Position numbers and translations under genes: made by a program. Below, piece after piece: positions 11,101 through 20,672 of a DNA stretch of 64,000 nucleotides. Within the stretch, counting starts at the first letter, position 1. Each line of letters begins with the position of its first letter. A model generated the notes under the pieces. It saw nothing but the letters and a program-made list of their open reading frames with translations. It ran no database searches and was not told where the DNA came from. The stretch comes from Terracoccus luteus (GTDB lineage: Bacteria; Actinomycetota; Actinomycetes; Actinomycetales; Dermatophilaceae): the NCBI RefSeq assembly GCF_003635045.1, contig NZ_RBXT01000001.1:3162001-3226000 (forward strand), in the 5' to 3' direction.

Positions 11101-12774
11101 GCAGACCGTGAGCTGGAGGATCTCTCCGGCTGTCGTCCGGTGACCGTCTTGGTCGAGGAGCTCGGCGAGCGCCTGCGACACCGTGAAACGGGTCAGCACT
11201 TCGGGCGTGTAGTACGACGCCGACTGCTGGCGCTCGCGGCCGGCGAGTCGGAAGACGAAGGTCCCCTTCTCGTGCCGGACTGCGCGCTTCTCCCCGGTCA
11301 CCTCGTCCTCGACCGTGACGAAGTCCTTCGGATCGAGATGGTCGGCGCGGGTCACCGGGACAACCCAGGAGCCCATGGACGGGTCGCCGTCCTTGGCCAC
11401 CTCGAAGAGGTCCTCCTCGGCGAAGAAACCGGTGTAGGACATGAGGCCCTCGTAGACGGCACCGAGCTGGTTGATGCCGAGCTCGACGTACGAGATGAAG
11501 CCGCGGTCGCGCCCCTTCGACTCCTTGCTCAGCAGCAGGTGTCGAAGCACCCTCTGGAGCGCGACGTTGCCGAGTCCGACCTCATCGATGAGCGCGGTGG
11601 CCTTCGGAAGGAACAGATCGGCGCGCATGGGGTTGAAAACGAGCCCTTCGGCTTCTGCGGCTTCGTCGGGAGCCGGCTGCGGGGCATCCCCGTGACCGGC
11701 GTCGACGAGGCGGAAGAGCTTCTCGAGCGACTCGTACAGGTGCCGACCCGAGCGGCTGTTCGCGCCGTGCAGCTCGACGAGCGTCAGCTCACGGAGCCGG
11801 TCGAGGCTGTAGCCCTGCTCGTACTCGCTTGCCCCCGTCGGCAGTACGCCGAGCTCGGTCGAGGCCTCTGCGTAGAGGAGGAAGAGGATCCGGTAGAGGT
11901 AGCGCAACGACTGGATGGCCAGCGCCTGGGCCTGGCTCTCGGGAAGGGGCTCGAGACCCTGTGCTGCACGGCGAGCGACGACCTCGTTGGCGATGATCTC
12001 GATGGAGAGGCGCACGCCCTCACGCAGGTCCTTCGAGACGCCGACCGTGTGCTTGACGGAGTCCTCGAGGACGGTCGACCACCAGATGTCGCCGTCCGCA
12101 TCAGGGCCGAGGGAACCGGCCTCCAGGCAGGTCAGGGCGCGGTCGGCCTCGCCGCCGCGCTTCGTGTCGTTTCGCTCAGCGACGGTCTGCAGGTCGACGG
12201 CGAGGTAGCGGCCCTCCGGCCAGCGCTCCTGCTCGGCGACGACGGCCCAGCGGCCGGCGAGGATGAGTACGAAGGCGGGTGCCTCGTCGCGGACGAAGAG
12301 GCTCGACACGAGTCGCGCGGCGGACTTGTACTCGGTGCCGTCCTCGGTGATGAACGGCTCCGCGAGTGAGGGAGCGTCCTTGGCGACCACGTCGTCGACC
12401 GCGTCGGCGGGAAGGGCGGCGAGGATCGCGAGGGGAGCCTGACCGGTGATGCCCGGAGACGACACCCACGTGAGGGGGCCTTCAGAGTGAGGGGCGAACT
12501 GCCCGGTGCGGTAGCCGAGGATCGTCAGGAGGTCGTCATGGAGGTCGTCGGCATCGGTGGCTTCGGTGCCGTCAGCGAGAAGGTTGGTGAAGGCGTTCTC
12601 CAGGCGTCCGCGGGCCGCAGTGAAGCGAGTGAGGCTCGTCTCGACCTCGGAGGCGTCCCACTCCTTGCGTCGCTCGAGGACCTTTCCCTGGAACGACTCC
12701 GACTTGGCGTCGGTCGTGAAGTAGTGCTCGCTGATCCAGTCCTCGCCGACGACGAAGGCGTCACTCACCGGCAT
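8122..12774 (-). CDS. Large adenine-specific DNA methyltransferase (PglX/DrmMI/Eco57I-like)
   Basis: A 1550-aa predicted N6-adenine DNA methyltransferase. Motif I for S-adenosylmethionine binding (CEPALGSGAF) is near residue 560 and the catalytic motif IV (GNPPW) near residue 933. The segment HGVDLNGTAVELAEVSLWL between them fits the acidic-loop and helix of gamma-class enzymes. Long N- and C-terminal parts probably carry target recognition, as in PglX of BREX and the DISARM class 1 methylase. I chose the ATG at 12774, one base after the stop of the SNF2 helicase gene, rather than the upstream in-frame start at 12897, because the extension would overlap the SNF2 coding end and reads as low-complexity Arg/Ser. 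Between helicase genes, it most likely marks host DNA so that the system can tell self from foreign DNA. No PD-(D/E)XK nuclease motif was noticed in it. Confidence 0.9.
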   Translation of the reverse strand: MPVSDAFVVGEDWISEHYFTTDAKSESFQGKVLERRKEWDASEVETSLTRFTAARGRLENAFTNLLADGTEATDADDLHDDLLTILGYRTGQFAPHSEGPLTWVSSPGITGQAPLAILAALPADAVDDVVAKDAPSLAEPFITEDGTEYKSAARLVSSLFVRDEAPAFVLILAGRWAVVAEQERWPEGRYLAVDLQTVAERNDTKRGGEADRALTCLEAGSLGPDADGDIWWSTVLEDSVKHTVGVSKDLREGVRLSIEIIANEVVARRAAQGLEPLPESQAQALAIQSLRYLYRILFLLYAEASTELGVLPTGASEYEQGYSLDRLRELTLVELHGANSRSGRHLYESLEKLFRLVDAGHGDAPQPAPDEAAEAEGLVFNPMRADLFLPKATALIDEVGLGNVALQRVLRHLLLSKESKGRDRGFISYVELGINQLGAVYEGLMSYTGFFAEEDLFEVAKDGDPSMGSWVVPVTRADHLDPKDFVTVEDEVTGEKRAVRHEKGTFVFRLAGRERQQSASYYTPEVLTRFTVSQALAELLDQDGHRTTAGEILQLTVCEPALGSGAFAIEAVRQLAAEYLKRRQDELDERIDPDEYATELQKVKAYIALHQVHGVDLNGTAVELAEVSLWLDTMVAGLQAPWFGLRLRRGNSLIGTRRAVYSQAQLKDKSWLTSTPQDVPLTELAENLAEGHALSATSSRVHHFLLPAQGWGSATEVPKDVAALAPEAVAKLKAWRRSMRAKPTTKQLQQLTVLGERVEKLWQFALRRLRIAEAESSRIIELWGRETPKHTQAVTREEIEASLADENGAYRRLRLVMDLWCAMWFWPLTETEVKPPTLQEWIDACTKILGTETLKKAQRAKGMDTLVSAMSWEELGEEERNDLIFAAADQIEQVREAQSWVAVGERVAGRQGFLHWELDFATVFAHDGFDLQVGNPPWVKPDTDVDALLAEGDPWWQLALKPSEVQRSQRRDETLALDGIKALTLEATGDMVAVREFVSDISTYPLLSGLRPDLYRCFMSQVWKHSHSTGVASLLHPETHFSDERAGILRSHTYARLRRHWQFINELTLFEVHHLVSYGVHVYGRRMDVAFLHATGLYHPETIDRSFVHDGMGPEPGLKDAEGNWDRRPHRKRLISVDDSVLETWRDILEDSGCPAHRTRMLYTVNQAASKTLAVTSKRPRIATLGLEFSAGWNEKTDRTKGRFESSWGGAAWKDVILQGPHLHVATPMYKYPNKSMKHNLDWSSTDLEDLTPESVPITSYKPAGRSHVYEAQYTHWGDEGQYPARDFYRVAWRRMAANGGERTLIPALIPPGAAHVHPVTSAGLPRGATSSLVVVAGALSSLLSDFNVRSAPKADIHGVTVNRLPMVDNEHPLIHALLLRTLRLNCVSRAYAVLWAQCWDEEFLDDAMILPQFAAGPIGRGWTPETPLRRAVDRRNALVELDALVALMLGVDIDDLCTVYRTQFAVLYGYDHWDYTYDANGRLVPNSVLTVWRKKGDKITEEERTATHPGSGIDYTYELPFGTLDREADMRTAYAEFERRLAEKTGGTA

Positions 12775-12775
12775 C

Positions 12776-15694
12776 TCAGGCTCCCCCTGCCTGGTTGTTC
12801 TCGATCGGGTGGCCCTGCGGGAGGACGACGAGGAGCGGTCGCACGAGTTGGCGGTCAGGCATCCTGCCCCCGGCCAGCCGCTTCTCCTCCTCGACACTCA
12901 CCCGCCTGCTCTTGATCTCCGAGCGCTGGATGAGGGCGCTGGCGTCGTGCGTCCAGTCGTCGACCCGGCTGGACCACTCGGCTACCTGCTTGGCGGCTTC
13001 GTGCTCTGCGGCCGCGAACTGGGAGGCCATCCGCTTGCGCGCCTCGTCGACGGCATACGGGATGAGGGTGGTCAGTGTGTCCGTGTGGGCTACGCGTCCC
13101 GGGTTGGTCATCGAGAGGCCAACCCCCGCCATGCCGAGCATGTCTGCGGCCGAGTCGTGCAGCTCGATAATGGTGTGAGCGGCCGCCTTCGGGTTGATGA
13201 ACTGCACGGACAGCCATACCGAAGACACTGTCAGGCCGCGCTTGTTGGTGAGGGTGCCAAGGAGCAGGACAGTCGGCAAATCGACGTCGCCGCGCACCGC
13301 GAAGACCTGGTTGCGGGCGAGGGACGCGAGTGCCCGGTCGCTGGCCCAGTCGATGACAGGGTGCAGTGGGCCGAGGTAGTGGGCCTCCGGCCACGAGGAG
13401 CCGCCGCCGTCGGCGAGGGCAGCCTCGAGGAGGCTCTTGCCCTTTGCCTTCGACGTGGCGAGGAGGAGGCGCTTGGTCACCTGTCGCTCGGCCAGGTAGG
13501 ACTGCGGGAGGACGTCGAGGCGGGCCCGCAGGTCAGCCGGCGGCTCGAACTCGACGATCTGCTCCGCGTCGTGGCGTCGCCAGCGGACACCTCCATGGCT
13601 GGAGGATGCGTCGGGCACGGTGTAGGCCTGCTGCAGCGCCTCCTCGAGGAAGTCGACCTCGGTGGCATACAGGGAGGACGCGGCGGCCGTGGTGGTTTGG
13701 TCGGCGGGGGGCGTGACTCGGCCGAGCTGCTGGAGGCGGGCAAGGAGGCCCAGCACGCTGTTGTCCTGCGCCACATGCTCGGGCGTCGCGACGACGTCGT
13801 CGAGCCGGGCCTGGCCGGCGAGGACCTTGCGGATTTCGTCCTCCTCGGCCTTGACGTCGAACTTGCCCATGAGAGACGCGGAGTCGCCAAGGGCCGTATG
13901 AGCCTCCTGCTCCTTCTCGAGGAGCTTGCTGAGGACGCGCAGGTCACCCGAGAACGTCGGGTGGGACGGTTCGAGCAGGAGCGTCGTGATCTCCGGCGAG
14001 TGCTTCTGGCCGTAACGGTCGATGCGGCCATTGCGCTGCTCGATGCGGATCAGCGACCACGGGATGTCGAAGTGGATGAGGTTATGGCACTGGAGGTGGA
14101 GGTTCACGCCCTCGGAAGCCACATCGCCTGTGACGAGGACGCGGACCGGGGACGAGGTCTGCTTGAACTCCTCGACGATCTCCTGCTGCTCCTGGTCGGT
14201 CAGGCCGCCGTGGAGGATGCGGACCTCGCCGGCCGAGAAACCGAGGTCCTTGCGGAGGCTCTCGCGGAGCCATGCGAGGGTGGCGATGCGTTCGGCAAAG
14301 ATCACGGCCCGCTCCGGCTTGCCCTTGCCGACGCCGATCTCCTTGAGGCGCTTGACGAGGCCGGCGTACTTGCCTGTTGCTTGGTTGGCGTGGGTGGCCT
14401 TGAGCGCAGCCTCGGCCAGAATGGTGAGGCGCTCGAGAGCCTCGACCTCGCGGGCCTCCCCGGGATGCTGAGGGTTGAGCTTGGAGCGGCGCTGGCGGCA
14501 CGACTCGACGAGGGCGGCCGGAGAGGAGAGGAACGCCTTGGCCAGCGTCCACGGGAAGAGGGAGTTGCCGCCCGAGTGAGGGCTGGACCCCTTTGGGTGG
14601 AGCCAGACGTCGGCGAGCTCGTCGGCGACGGCGTCTTCCTCGGGCGAGGCCGGCACGAGCAAATGGCGCGGCTCGGCACGCTCGGCCCAGTCGGCGCCGA
14701 CGACGCCGGCCACCTCGGGGCTGTAGCGGTGACGACGCACGATGAGGCGCCGCACCTCGTCCTCGACGAGCTCGCCGCCGGGCCGGACCGCTGTGGGCTC
14801 GAGGAGGCGGATGAGCTCGGCGAAGGACTCGGCGTTGCCGTTGTGCGGCGTGGCGCTCGCCAGGATCAGAGCGTCAGTGTTGGGAGCGAGGACGCGGGCG
14901 AGGCGGTTGTTCTGTGTCTGCGAGTTGGTCACGCCGTGGGACTCGTCGATGACGACGGCATCCCAACGGTGCTTGCGCAGGTGGTTGAGGTAGCGGTCGT
15001 TCTTGAGGGTGTCGATCGAGATGATCGCCCGCTTGTACATCGTGAACGGGTTGCGGGTCGCAGGAAGCTTCTGACGGACTCGCTGGATGCCCACCGAGTC
15101 GAGGCGGACGAACGGCAGCGCGAAGCGGGTCCACATCTCGTGCTGCATCTGCTCGAGGACGTGGCGCGGGCTGACGATGAGGATGCGGTCACCGCGGCCC
15201 CGCCTGACGAGCTCGCTGAGGATCATCCCGATCTCGAGGGTCTTGCCGAGGCCGACGGCGTCGGCAAGGAGGATGCGTGGCCGAAGGTTGGCCGGGTCGA
15301 GGGCACGCTGCACCGCGGCGTGCTGGTAATCCAGCGGGTCGGCGAGGACCTGGCTCGACACCGCGAGGCTGGGGTCATCGACCGGAAGGGCCGTCTTGCG
15401 GAGCGTTGCCTCGAGCCAGAGGCGGCTGCGTCTGTAACCGGGCGAGTCGTCGGCGACCACCATGGTCTTCGCGGGGTCCACGACGGTGATGTCGTCGAGA
15501 CTCTCGTAGAACGTCGCTGTCGTGTCCCGGACCAGTTCACTGAGCCCTTGGACGGTGAGCAGCCACCCGTCGGCCGTCGACTGCACACCCGTGACGAGCC
15601 ACTCCTCGTCGCGCACCATGACGACCGATCCCGGCGCGACTTCCAGATTCCCCTGCACTGCTCCCCTGACCTCGTCCCGTGGCATTACGGACAT
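12776..15694 (-). CDS. SNF2-family DNA translocase/helicase (DrmD-like)
   Basis: A SNF2/Swi2 superfamily 2 ATPase of 972 aa. Walker A is LADAVGLGKTLEIG (about residue 148), the DExH box is VVIDESHG (about 251), motif III is ILASATPHNG, and motif VI is EQRNGRIDRYGQ (about 555). The N-terminal 100 residues form a small beta-rich region, and the C-terminal 350 residues are helical without a recognised motif. DISARM class 1 loci encode a protein of this kind (DrmD) next to a methylase, as here. The start is either ATG 15694 or ATG 15685; no Shine-Dalgarno is visible, but TACGGT at 15702-15707 sits seven bases before 15694, like a leaderless start, so an internal promoter is possible. An in-frame TTG at 15949 would overlap the neighbour by over 200 bp and was rejected. 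The gene lies 40 bp after the upstream helicase. Confidence 0.88.
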   Translation of the reverse strand: MSVMPRDEVRGAVQGNLEVAPGSVVMVRDEEWLVTGVQSTADGWLLTVQGLSELVRDTTATFYESLDDITVVDPAKTMVVADDSPGYRRSRLWLEATLRKTALPVDDPSLAVSSQVLADPLDYQHAAVQRALDPANLRPRILLADAVGLGKTLEIGMILSELVRRGRGDRILIVSPRHVLEQMQHEMWTRFALPFVRLDSVGIQRVRQKLPATRNPFTMYKRAIISIDTLKNDRYLNHLRKHRWDAVVIDESHGVTNSQTQNNRLARVLAPNTDALILASATPHNGNAESFAELIRLLEPTAVRPGGELVEDEVRRLIVRRHRYSPEVAGVVGADWAERAEPRHLLVPASPEEDAVADELADVWLHPKGSSPHSGGNSLFPWTLAKAFLSSPAALVESCRQRRSKLNPQHPGEAREVEALERLTILAEAALKATHANQATGKYAGLVKRLKEIGVGKGKPERAVIFAERIATLAWLRESLRKDLGFSAGEVRILHGGLTDQEQQEIVEEFKQTSSPVRVLVTGDVASEGVNLHLQCHNLIHFDIPWSLIRIEQRNGRIDRYGQKHSPEITTLLLEPSHPTFSGDLRVLSKLLEKEQEAHTALGDSASLMGKFDVKAEEDEIRKVLAGQARLDDVVATPEHVAQDNSVLGLLARLQQLGRVTPPADQTTTAAASSLYATEVDFLEEALQQAYTVPDASSSHGGVRWRRHDAEQIVEFEPPADLRARLDVLPQSYLAERQVTKRLLLATSKAKGKSLLEAALADGGGSSWPEAHYLGPLHPVIDWASDRALASLARNQVFAVRGDVDLPTVLLLGTLTNKRGLTVSSVWLSVQFINPKAAAHTIIELHDSAADMLGMAGVGLSMTNPGRVAHTDTLTTLIPYAVDEARKRMASQFAAAEHEAAKQVAEWSSRVDDWTHDASALIQRSEIKSRRVSVEEEKRLAGGRMPDRQLVRPLLVVLPQGHPIENNQAGGA

Positions 15695-15734
15695 GCTTGC
15701 GACCGTACTGCAGACCACTGCTGCCGCCGACGCC

Positions 15735-18700
15735 TCACCTCGTTGGCACCCTCTCACCGAGCGCCAAGCGGAGCGCGCTGGCCTCGGCCTCAACGACCAT
15801 CCAGCCTGCACGCTCAAGGTCGCTTCGGTCCTCCGGCTCGGCGTCCATGAGGACTGCCACCCGCTCGTCCGGCCAGGCGAAGGCAACAGGGATGCCGTCC
15901 GCGACCTCGACGCCAACCTCAGCCACCGGTATGCCGGTCGCTCGGGCAAGCGTGACGACGAATTCCTTCTCCGCCGGGGTCTCGGCCTGAGCCATGGCCG
16001 CTGACCACTCGACCGGGACCTCAGGGGGCTGCGCCTGCGTGACCACGGTCGACTCCCTCAGCACCCGGGCGAGAAGCCGGGCTGCCTCGCCGCGGCGGAG
16101 CTGGTCGTGGAAGCGCTCGTTACGGAAGGTCCGGAGGCAGGCGTAGCAGCTCGTCTCCTCGCCGCACTCGCAGGAGGACACGACCTTCAAGGCGCGGGCC
16201 AAGACCTCGGGCAGGTGCTGCCCGATGCGCAACACGTTGCCGGCACCACCCGGGACGGTGTCGAAGAACGCCAGCGCCGCCGACCCGTCCTCGGCGCGGA
16301 AGAGCGTGCCATCCACGTCTTCGCGGGAGATGTCGAGACCCCGTGAGGCCCCTTCGAGGATCGCGTAGAGCACTGAAGGAGACTCGAGCAGCGGTGCCAG
16401 GTTTCCCGGACCCGCGATTGTGAGCATGTCCGTCTCGAACGTATGGCCCAGGGCCAGTTGCCGAAGCGGGCCCTTGCACGGGTCGCCCTTGAAGAGGTGG
16501 CGGTGGACCTTCGGGAACTCGTTGACGAGCGATGTGCCCCAGCCACACCAGTCGCAGATCAGGAAGCCACGCCCCACCTTGCCCTCGCTGATGGCGACCA
16601 ACTCCGCTCGCGGGCCATAAGCGACGTGGAGCTGCCCCTCGCCGAGGGCGAGGGTGGTTACCTGAAGCTGAGGTGACTGCCTTCGGACATGGGTGCTGCC
16701 GTTCCACACCCGCTGCGGCGGCGTCGTCCCGGGGCGCTTGGGATCCCTCGCGGCAACAAACCCGTACACGGGCTCGGCGTAGGGGGGCCGTTGGGGCAAG
16801 AGGTGGTTGCAGGCTTTGCACGTCGGCCCGAGGGTGGAGACGTCGTCGGCGTAGTGGCCACAGGCGGGGCAGGCAGCGTAGTGCCGCTGCACCAGCTCGC
16901 GACCGGGCATCCGGTAGATGCCACCTGACGTCCAAAGCCGCCCGCCCGCGACAACCTGGGCTCCCGGAGCGTACTCGTAGATGGCCGTGCTGAGATCCCG
17001 GCTGAGGCGGATGTCGGCCCCCCGCTCGGCATCGGCGTAGATCGTGCGGAGATCGACCGTGTCCACCGGGAAGCCATACTTGGGCAGGATGTTGTGCTGG
17101 CCGAGGAAGCCCAGGAGTTCCTGCGATTCCAAGGTCGCGATGGTCTTCCCGTACCGAGAGGCCAAGAAGTCCTTCCGTGCCACGAAGGCTTCCTGGCGGA
17201 GCGTCTCGAACTCACCGATGTCGCGCTGGAACTCATCGCTCACCGTGCCCAGGAGCTCAATCAGACGCTCCGTCCACTCGCCCGAGCCTCCGCCGATCAC
17301 GGATGAGACGGTCGGCGACAGCACCTGAACGGCTGCGTCACACACCTGCTCGCGGTAGTCCCGAAGGAACTCGGCGAATCGTTCGGCACCCGTCGGGGCG
17401 TCGCCCGCGAAGAACTCGCCCGCACGGCGCCATACCGTGCCGGTCGTCTCGAAGGCATGGCGCAGGAACAGGGACAGCGCCACCGAATGGGCATGCCGGC
17501 GGCCGATGCGGTCGTTGTCCAAGTAGACGTACGGCGCCTGCACCCGGCCGGCAATCATCTCCGTCGGACGCTGGTAGCGGGCCAGGTCATGCGGTCGTCG
17601 CTGCGCGAACGTGAGGATGACCGCGGCCGACGAGGCACGACGTCCTGCCCGGCCGGCCCGCTGCACGTAGTTGGCCGTGCTCGGAGGCATGTTGCGCAGC
17701 ATCACGGCCTCGAGCTCGCCCACGTCGACACCGAGCTCGAAGGTCGTCGAGCACGACAGCACGTTGACGTCGCCGTTGATAAAGTCCTGCTGGATCTTGG
17801 CAGCAGCGCGGGGCTGCCACTGAGCGGTGTGCTCACTCACGGACATGCCCACGGGCAGGACGTTCCGGTGCAGGTCTCGGTAGTGATCGGAGTCTGCCGT
17901 CACCGAGGGCAGGCTCCACTCCTCGAGCCTGCCGTCGCACCCCATCGTGGGGCAGATGCCCAGCACGGAGACCGATGCGACCCGCTGACACGAGGCACAT
18001 CGATACAACGCCTCGCCCGGACCCACCGCACGAAGCTCCAGCCAGGTGTGATCGGCCCGCCAAAGCAAGCCCTCGGAGACCGCGCTCGACTGGGCGAGCC
18101 AGCCGTCCGGCATACCTCCCGCGAGGAACTTCCACACTCCGTTGAGGACCTCCGCCGCCTTGTCAGCGGGGGCCCCGGCGGCGATCAGGACTCGCTTCAC
18201 GAAGTCCACACGACGATTGGTCACCGAGTTCCGGCTCGGCTCCCAGCTCAGGATCTTCCGCTTCGCCTCGGAGCCAGTGCCGCGTACGAACACCGGGCCC
18301 AGACGGGGCGCGAACGCCTCGTCATTGGCCTGGACGTCGTCCGGCATGGTCACTGCGCCTTGGGTGAGGAGGATGGTGACCAGGATTTCGACGAGGTCCC
18401 ACGCCTGCTGCTCGGTGAGGCCGAGGGCGAGCAGGGGCTGCGGGACGCGCCACTTAGAGTCCTTGCCGAAGCGAACGACCATCTGGCCGAGGCCCTGGAG
18501 GGACTGTCGCTCATCGAGGCTGAGGAGCTCCTGCATGACCCACAGCGCCGCAGTGCGCTCCCGCTTCTGTCGCGAGTCCTTCCTCTCGAACAGGCCCAGC
18601 TCTCCGGCACGCTTGGCGACCGCACTTGCCAGGTCCTCGATATTGAGCGGGTCGCCCGTCCTCAGGGCATGGAGGATGAGCGCACGGCGACGGATCCGGT

Positions 18701-20672
18701 CGTAGGTGTCCTCGAGGTACGTGGCGAAGAAGGCCGCGGACTGCCGTGAATCGCTGAAGAGGAGCAGCTTGCGGCCGTTGCCGGGCTTCGCGCTCGCCTC
18801 GTCGCCGGAGGACGGGATCTCTTGGTAGAGCGCAGTGGACAGGACCGCGGCGGCCGCGTCGTTGCCCGTGGAGAAGGTGCGGATGTCAGGGTTGCGGCTG
18901 CCGCAGTGCAGGCACTCCTTGATCTCGGTCCGAAGGCCCTGCACCATCCGGACCGGTCGCATGTGTTCGTTCGAGCAGGCGGGGCAGCGCCCACCCGAGG
19001 GCGACAGGCAGGCGCACGAGGAGCAGATCCACTGGTCCTGGTGATCGGACTTCTGCGCCTCGCCGAGAACCTCCTCATCCTCGTCGCTCGGGCCCTCGAT
19101 TGCCGACTCGTCTGAAGGAGGGTCGAGCAGAAGCCAGACCGCTCTCGCACCAGGCCGGTTCGTCGGCCGGAACCAAGCCCGGCCGTCACGCTCATCGCGC
19201 TCCCCGACGAGGTAGATATGTCCACAGCGTTGGCACGAGCCGAACTCGAACATCGGGTCTTTGCAGTCCGGGCAGCTCTCGTGGCGAGTGAGCGCCACAT
19301 GCGGGCCGCTCGTGCCGAGGCAGGAGAACGCGCCCTCGGTGGCCTTCGCGAAGAGGTGGTACCTCGCGGAAAGAACGGGCTCCCCCGCGGCATCAACAAC
19401 ACCGCTAGCTACGCGCACACACGCTGTCAGGCTCTCCGGCGTCCACCCCGCATGGGGTAGGCCGGCGACGATCTGATTCAGCGTGAGCGGGCCGCTCGCC
19501 AAATGGTTCTTGAGCTCGACGAGGCGCGATTCGTGGGCGAGCGCCTGCCCTGCGTGGGTGCCCGTCCATCCCTGGCTGGCCGCAACCCTGAGGATCTCCG
19601 GAGCGGGGTCGTGGGACTGGGCAATCCGCGAGTAGTCGCAGCCGTCTAGCGGACCCCACGCCCCCCGCTCAGGAACGGCCCTGCGGACGGCGGGCACCAC
19701 GTCGCACCTGTCGTTGTCTCCTGGAACCCACTCGACGGTGGCGCGCGTGAGGCGAGTTGCGAACTCCGCGACCAGGGCGGGATCGTCACCGACCGTGGCG
19801 CTGGTGAGGATGCTCTGAAGGGGAGCCTGGGGAGAAACGCGCTGCTGCAAGCGGCGCAGCAGCATCGCGATCTCGGCGCCCTGGGAGCCGCCGTAGACAT
19901 GTGCCTCGTCGACCGCGAGCCATCGCCAAGAGGTCGCCATCGCACCATCGAAGAGAGGTGTGTCGAGCGGCCTGACCAGCAAGTACTCGAGCATTGCGTA
20001 GTTGGTCAAGAGGATGTGAGGCGGCGTCTTCTTCATCTCCGCCCGCGACAGCAGCTCGTTGGGAATCGGATCGACACCGGGGTTGAGCTGCGCGAACAGC
20101 TCACGAGCCTTCTTGGGGTCCTCCGGAGTCTCTCCGGTATAGCGACCGAAGGTGATGTGCGGGTAGTCGCGAAGGACTTCGCGTAGGCGCTTGACCTGGT
20201 CATTGGCCAGCGCGTTCATCGGGTACAGGAGCAAGGCGCGGACTCCGGGACCGAGCGTTCCCGCCTCGCGCTCACGGGCCAGTGAGTCCAAGATCGGCAC
20301 GAGGAAGCTCTCCGTCTTGCCAGAGCCCGTACCTGTCGCGACCACCAAGCTGCGCCCCTGCGCTGCCTTACGAATCGCGCGCTCCTGATGGACGTAGAGC
20401 GGCCGATCGGCGGGCAGTGCTTCTGAGCACACGCCGAGGAACGCGGCACTGAGCACCCCCTCGCCTACGAGGTCCCTGAGGCTCGCACCCTTCTCGTAGG
20501 GCGGTGTGACATCGAGGTAAGGGCCCTTGGTCATTGACCCGCTCGACCGGATCTTGTCGGCGAGTCCGGCGGCGAGGCGCCCGTCTCCTAGGGAAAGCAG
20601 GGACGTCAGGTAGCGCTGATAGGTCTCGGTGATCCTCTCGCTAGTGGCGAGGGGGTCGATGACGTCCTTCAC
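15735..20672 (-). CDS. DEAD/DEAH helicase with DUF1998/MZB domain (YprA/DrmA-like)
   Basis: A 1645-aa superfamily 2 helicase. Walker A (VVATGTGSGKTESF) is near residue 114, the DEAH box (LAVDEAHVYGGSQGAE) near 255, motif III SATVGDDP follows, and motif VI (QRAGRAGRR) is near 1007. Several CxxC pairs in the middle (CPDCKD, CQRCGH, CSSCAC, CPACSN) suggest zinc fingers inserted before the second RecA domain. The MZB cysteine set SCECGEETSCYACL lies near 1505. The last 60 residues repeat the C-terminal module of the 2160-aa helicase. I chose GTG 20672, which overlaps the stop of the preceding gene as GTGA and has GGAGAACGA just upstream. The combination of helicase and DUF1998 in one chain resembles a DrmA-DrmB fusion, which would explain why no separate drmB is seen; that reading is inference. 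Confidence 0.88.
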   Translation of the reverse strand: MKDVIDPLATSERITETYQRYLTSLLSLGDGRLAAGLADKIRSSGSMTKGPYLDVTPPYEKGASLRDLVGEGVLSAAFLGVCSEALPADRPLYVHQERAIRKAAQGRSLVVATGTGSGKTESFLVPILDSLAREREAGTLGPGVRALLLYPMNALANDQVKRLREVLRDYPHITFGRYTGETPEDPKKARELFAQLNPGVDPIPNELLSRAEMKKTPPHILLTNYAMLEYLLVRPLDTPLFDGAMATSWRWLAVDEAHVYGGSQGAEIAMLLRRLQQRVSPQAPLQSILTSATVGDDPALVAEFATRLTRATVEWVPGDNDRCDVVPAVRRAVPERGAWGPLDGCDYSRIAQSHDPAPEILRVAASQGWTGTHAGQALAHESRLVELKNHLASGPLTLNQIVAGLPHAGWTPESLTACVRVASGVVDAAGEPVLSARYHLFAKATEGAFSCLGTSGPHVALTRHESCPDCKDPMFEFGSCQRCGHIYLVGERDERDGRAWFRPTNRPGARAVWLLLDPPSDESAIEGPSDEDEEVLGEAQKSDHQDQWICSSCACLSPSGGRCPACSNEHMRPVRMVQGLRTEIKECLHCGSRNPDIRTFSTGNDAAAAVLSTALYQEIPSSGDEASAKPGNGRKLLLFSDSRQSAAFFATYLEDTYDRIRRRALILHALRTGDPLNIEDLASAVAKRAGELGLFERKDSRQKRERTAALWVMQELLSLDERQSLQGLGQMVVRFGKDSKWRVPQPLLALGLTEQQAWDLVEILVTILLTQGAVTMPDDVQANDEAFAPRLGPVFVRGTGSEAKRKILSWEPSRNSVTNRRVDFVKRVLIAAGAPADKAAEVLNGVWKFLAGGMPDGWLAQSSAVSEGLLWRADHTWLELRAVGPGEALYRCASCQRVASVSVLGICPTMGCDGRLEEWSLPSVTADSDHYRDLHRNVLPVGMSVSEHTAQWQPRAAAKIQQDFINGDVNVLSCSTTFELGVDVGELEAVMLRNMPPSTANYVQRAGRAGRRASSAAVILTFAQRRPHDLARYQRPTEMIAGRVQAPYVYLDNDRIGRRHAHSVALSLFLRHAFETTGTVWRRAGEFFAGDAPTGAERFAEFLRDYREQVCDAAVQVLSPTVSSVIGGGSGEWTERLIELLGTVSDEFQRDIGEFETLRQEAFVARKDFLASRYGKTIATLESQELLGFLGQHNILPKYGFPVDTVDLRTIYADAERGADIRLSRDLSTAIYEYAPGAQVVAGGRLWTSGGIYRMPGRELVQRHYAACPACGHYADDVSTLGPTCKACNHLLPQRPPYAEPVYGFVAARDPKRPGTTPPQRVWNGSTHVRRQSPQLQVTTLALGEGQLHVAYGPRAELVAISEGKVGRGFLICDWCGWGTSLVNEFPKVHRHLFKGDPCKGPLRQLALGHTFETDMLTIAGPGNLAPLLESPSVLYAILEGASRGLDISREDVDGTLFRAEDGSAALAFFDTVPGGAGNVLRIGQHLPEVLARALKVVSSCECGEETSCYACLRTFRNERFHDQLRRGEAARLLARVLRESTVVTQAQPPEVPVEWSAAMAQAETPAEKEFVVTLARATGIPVAEVGVEVADGIPVAFAWPDERVAVLMDAEPEDRSDLERAGWMVVEAEASALRLALGERVPTR

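Noticed and set aside
12809-15850. Plus-strand open frame of 1013 aa
   Set aside because: Complete mirror of the SNF2 helicase gene; a GC-rich shadow with low-complexity Leu/Glu/Arg composition.
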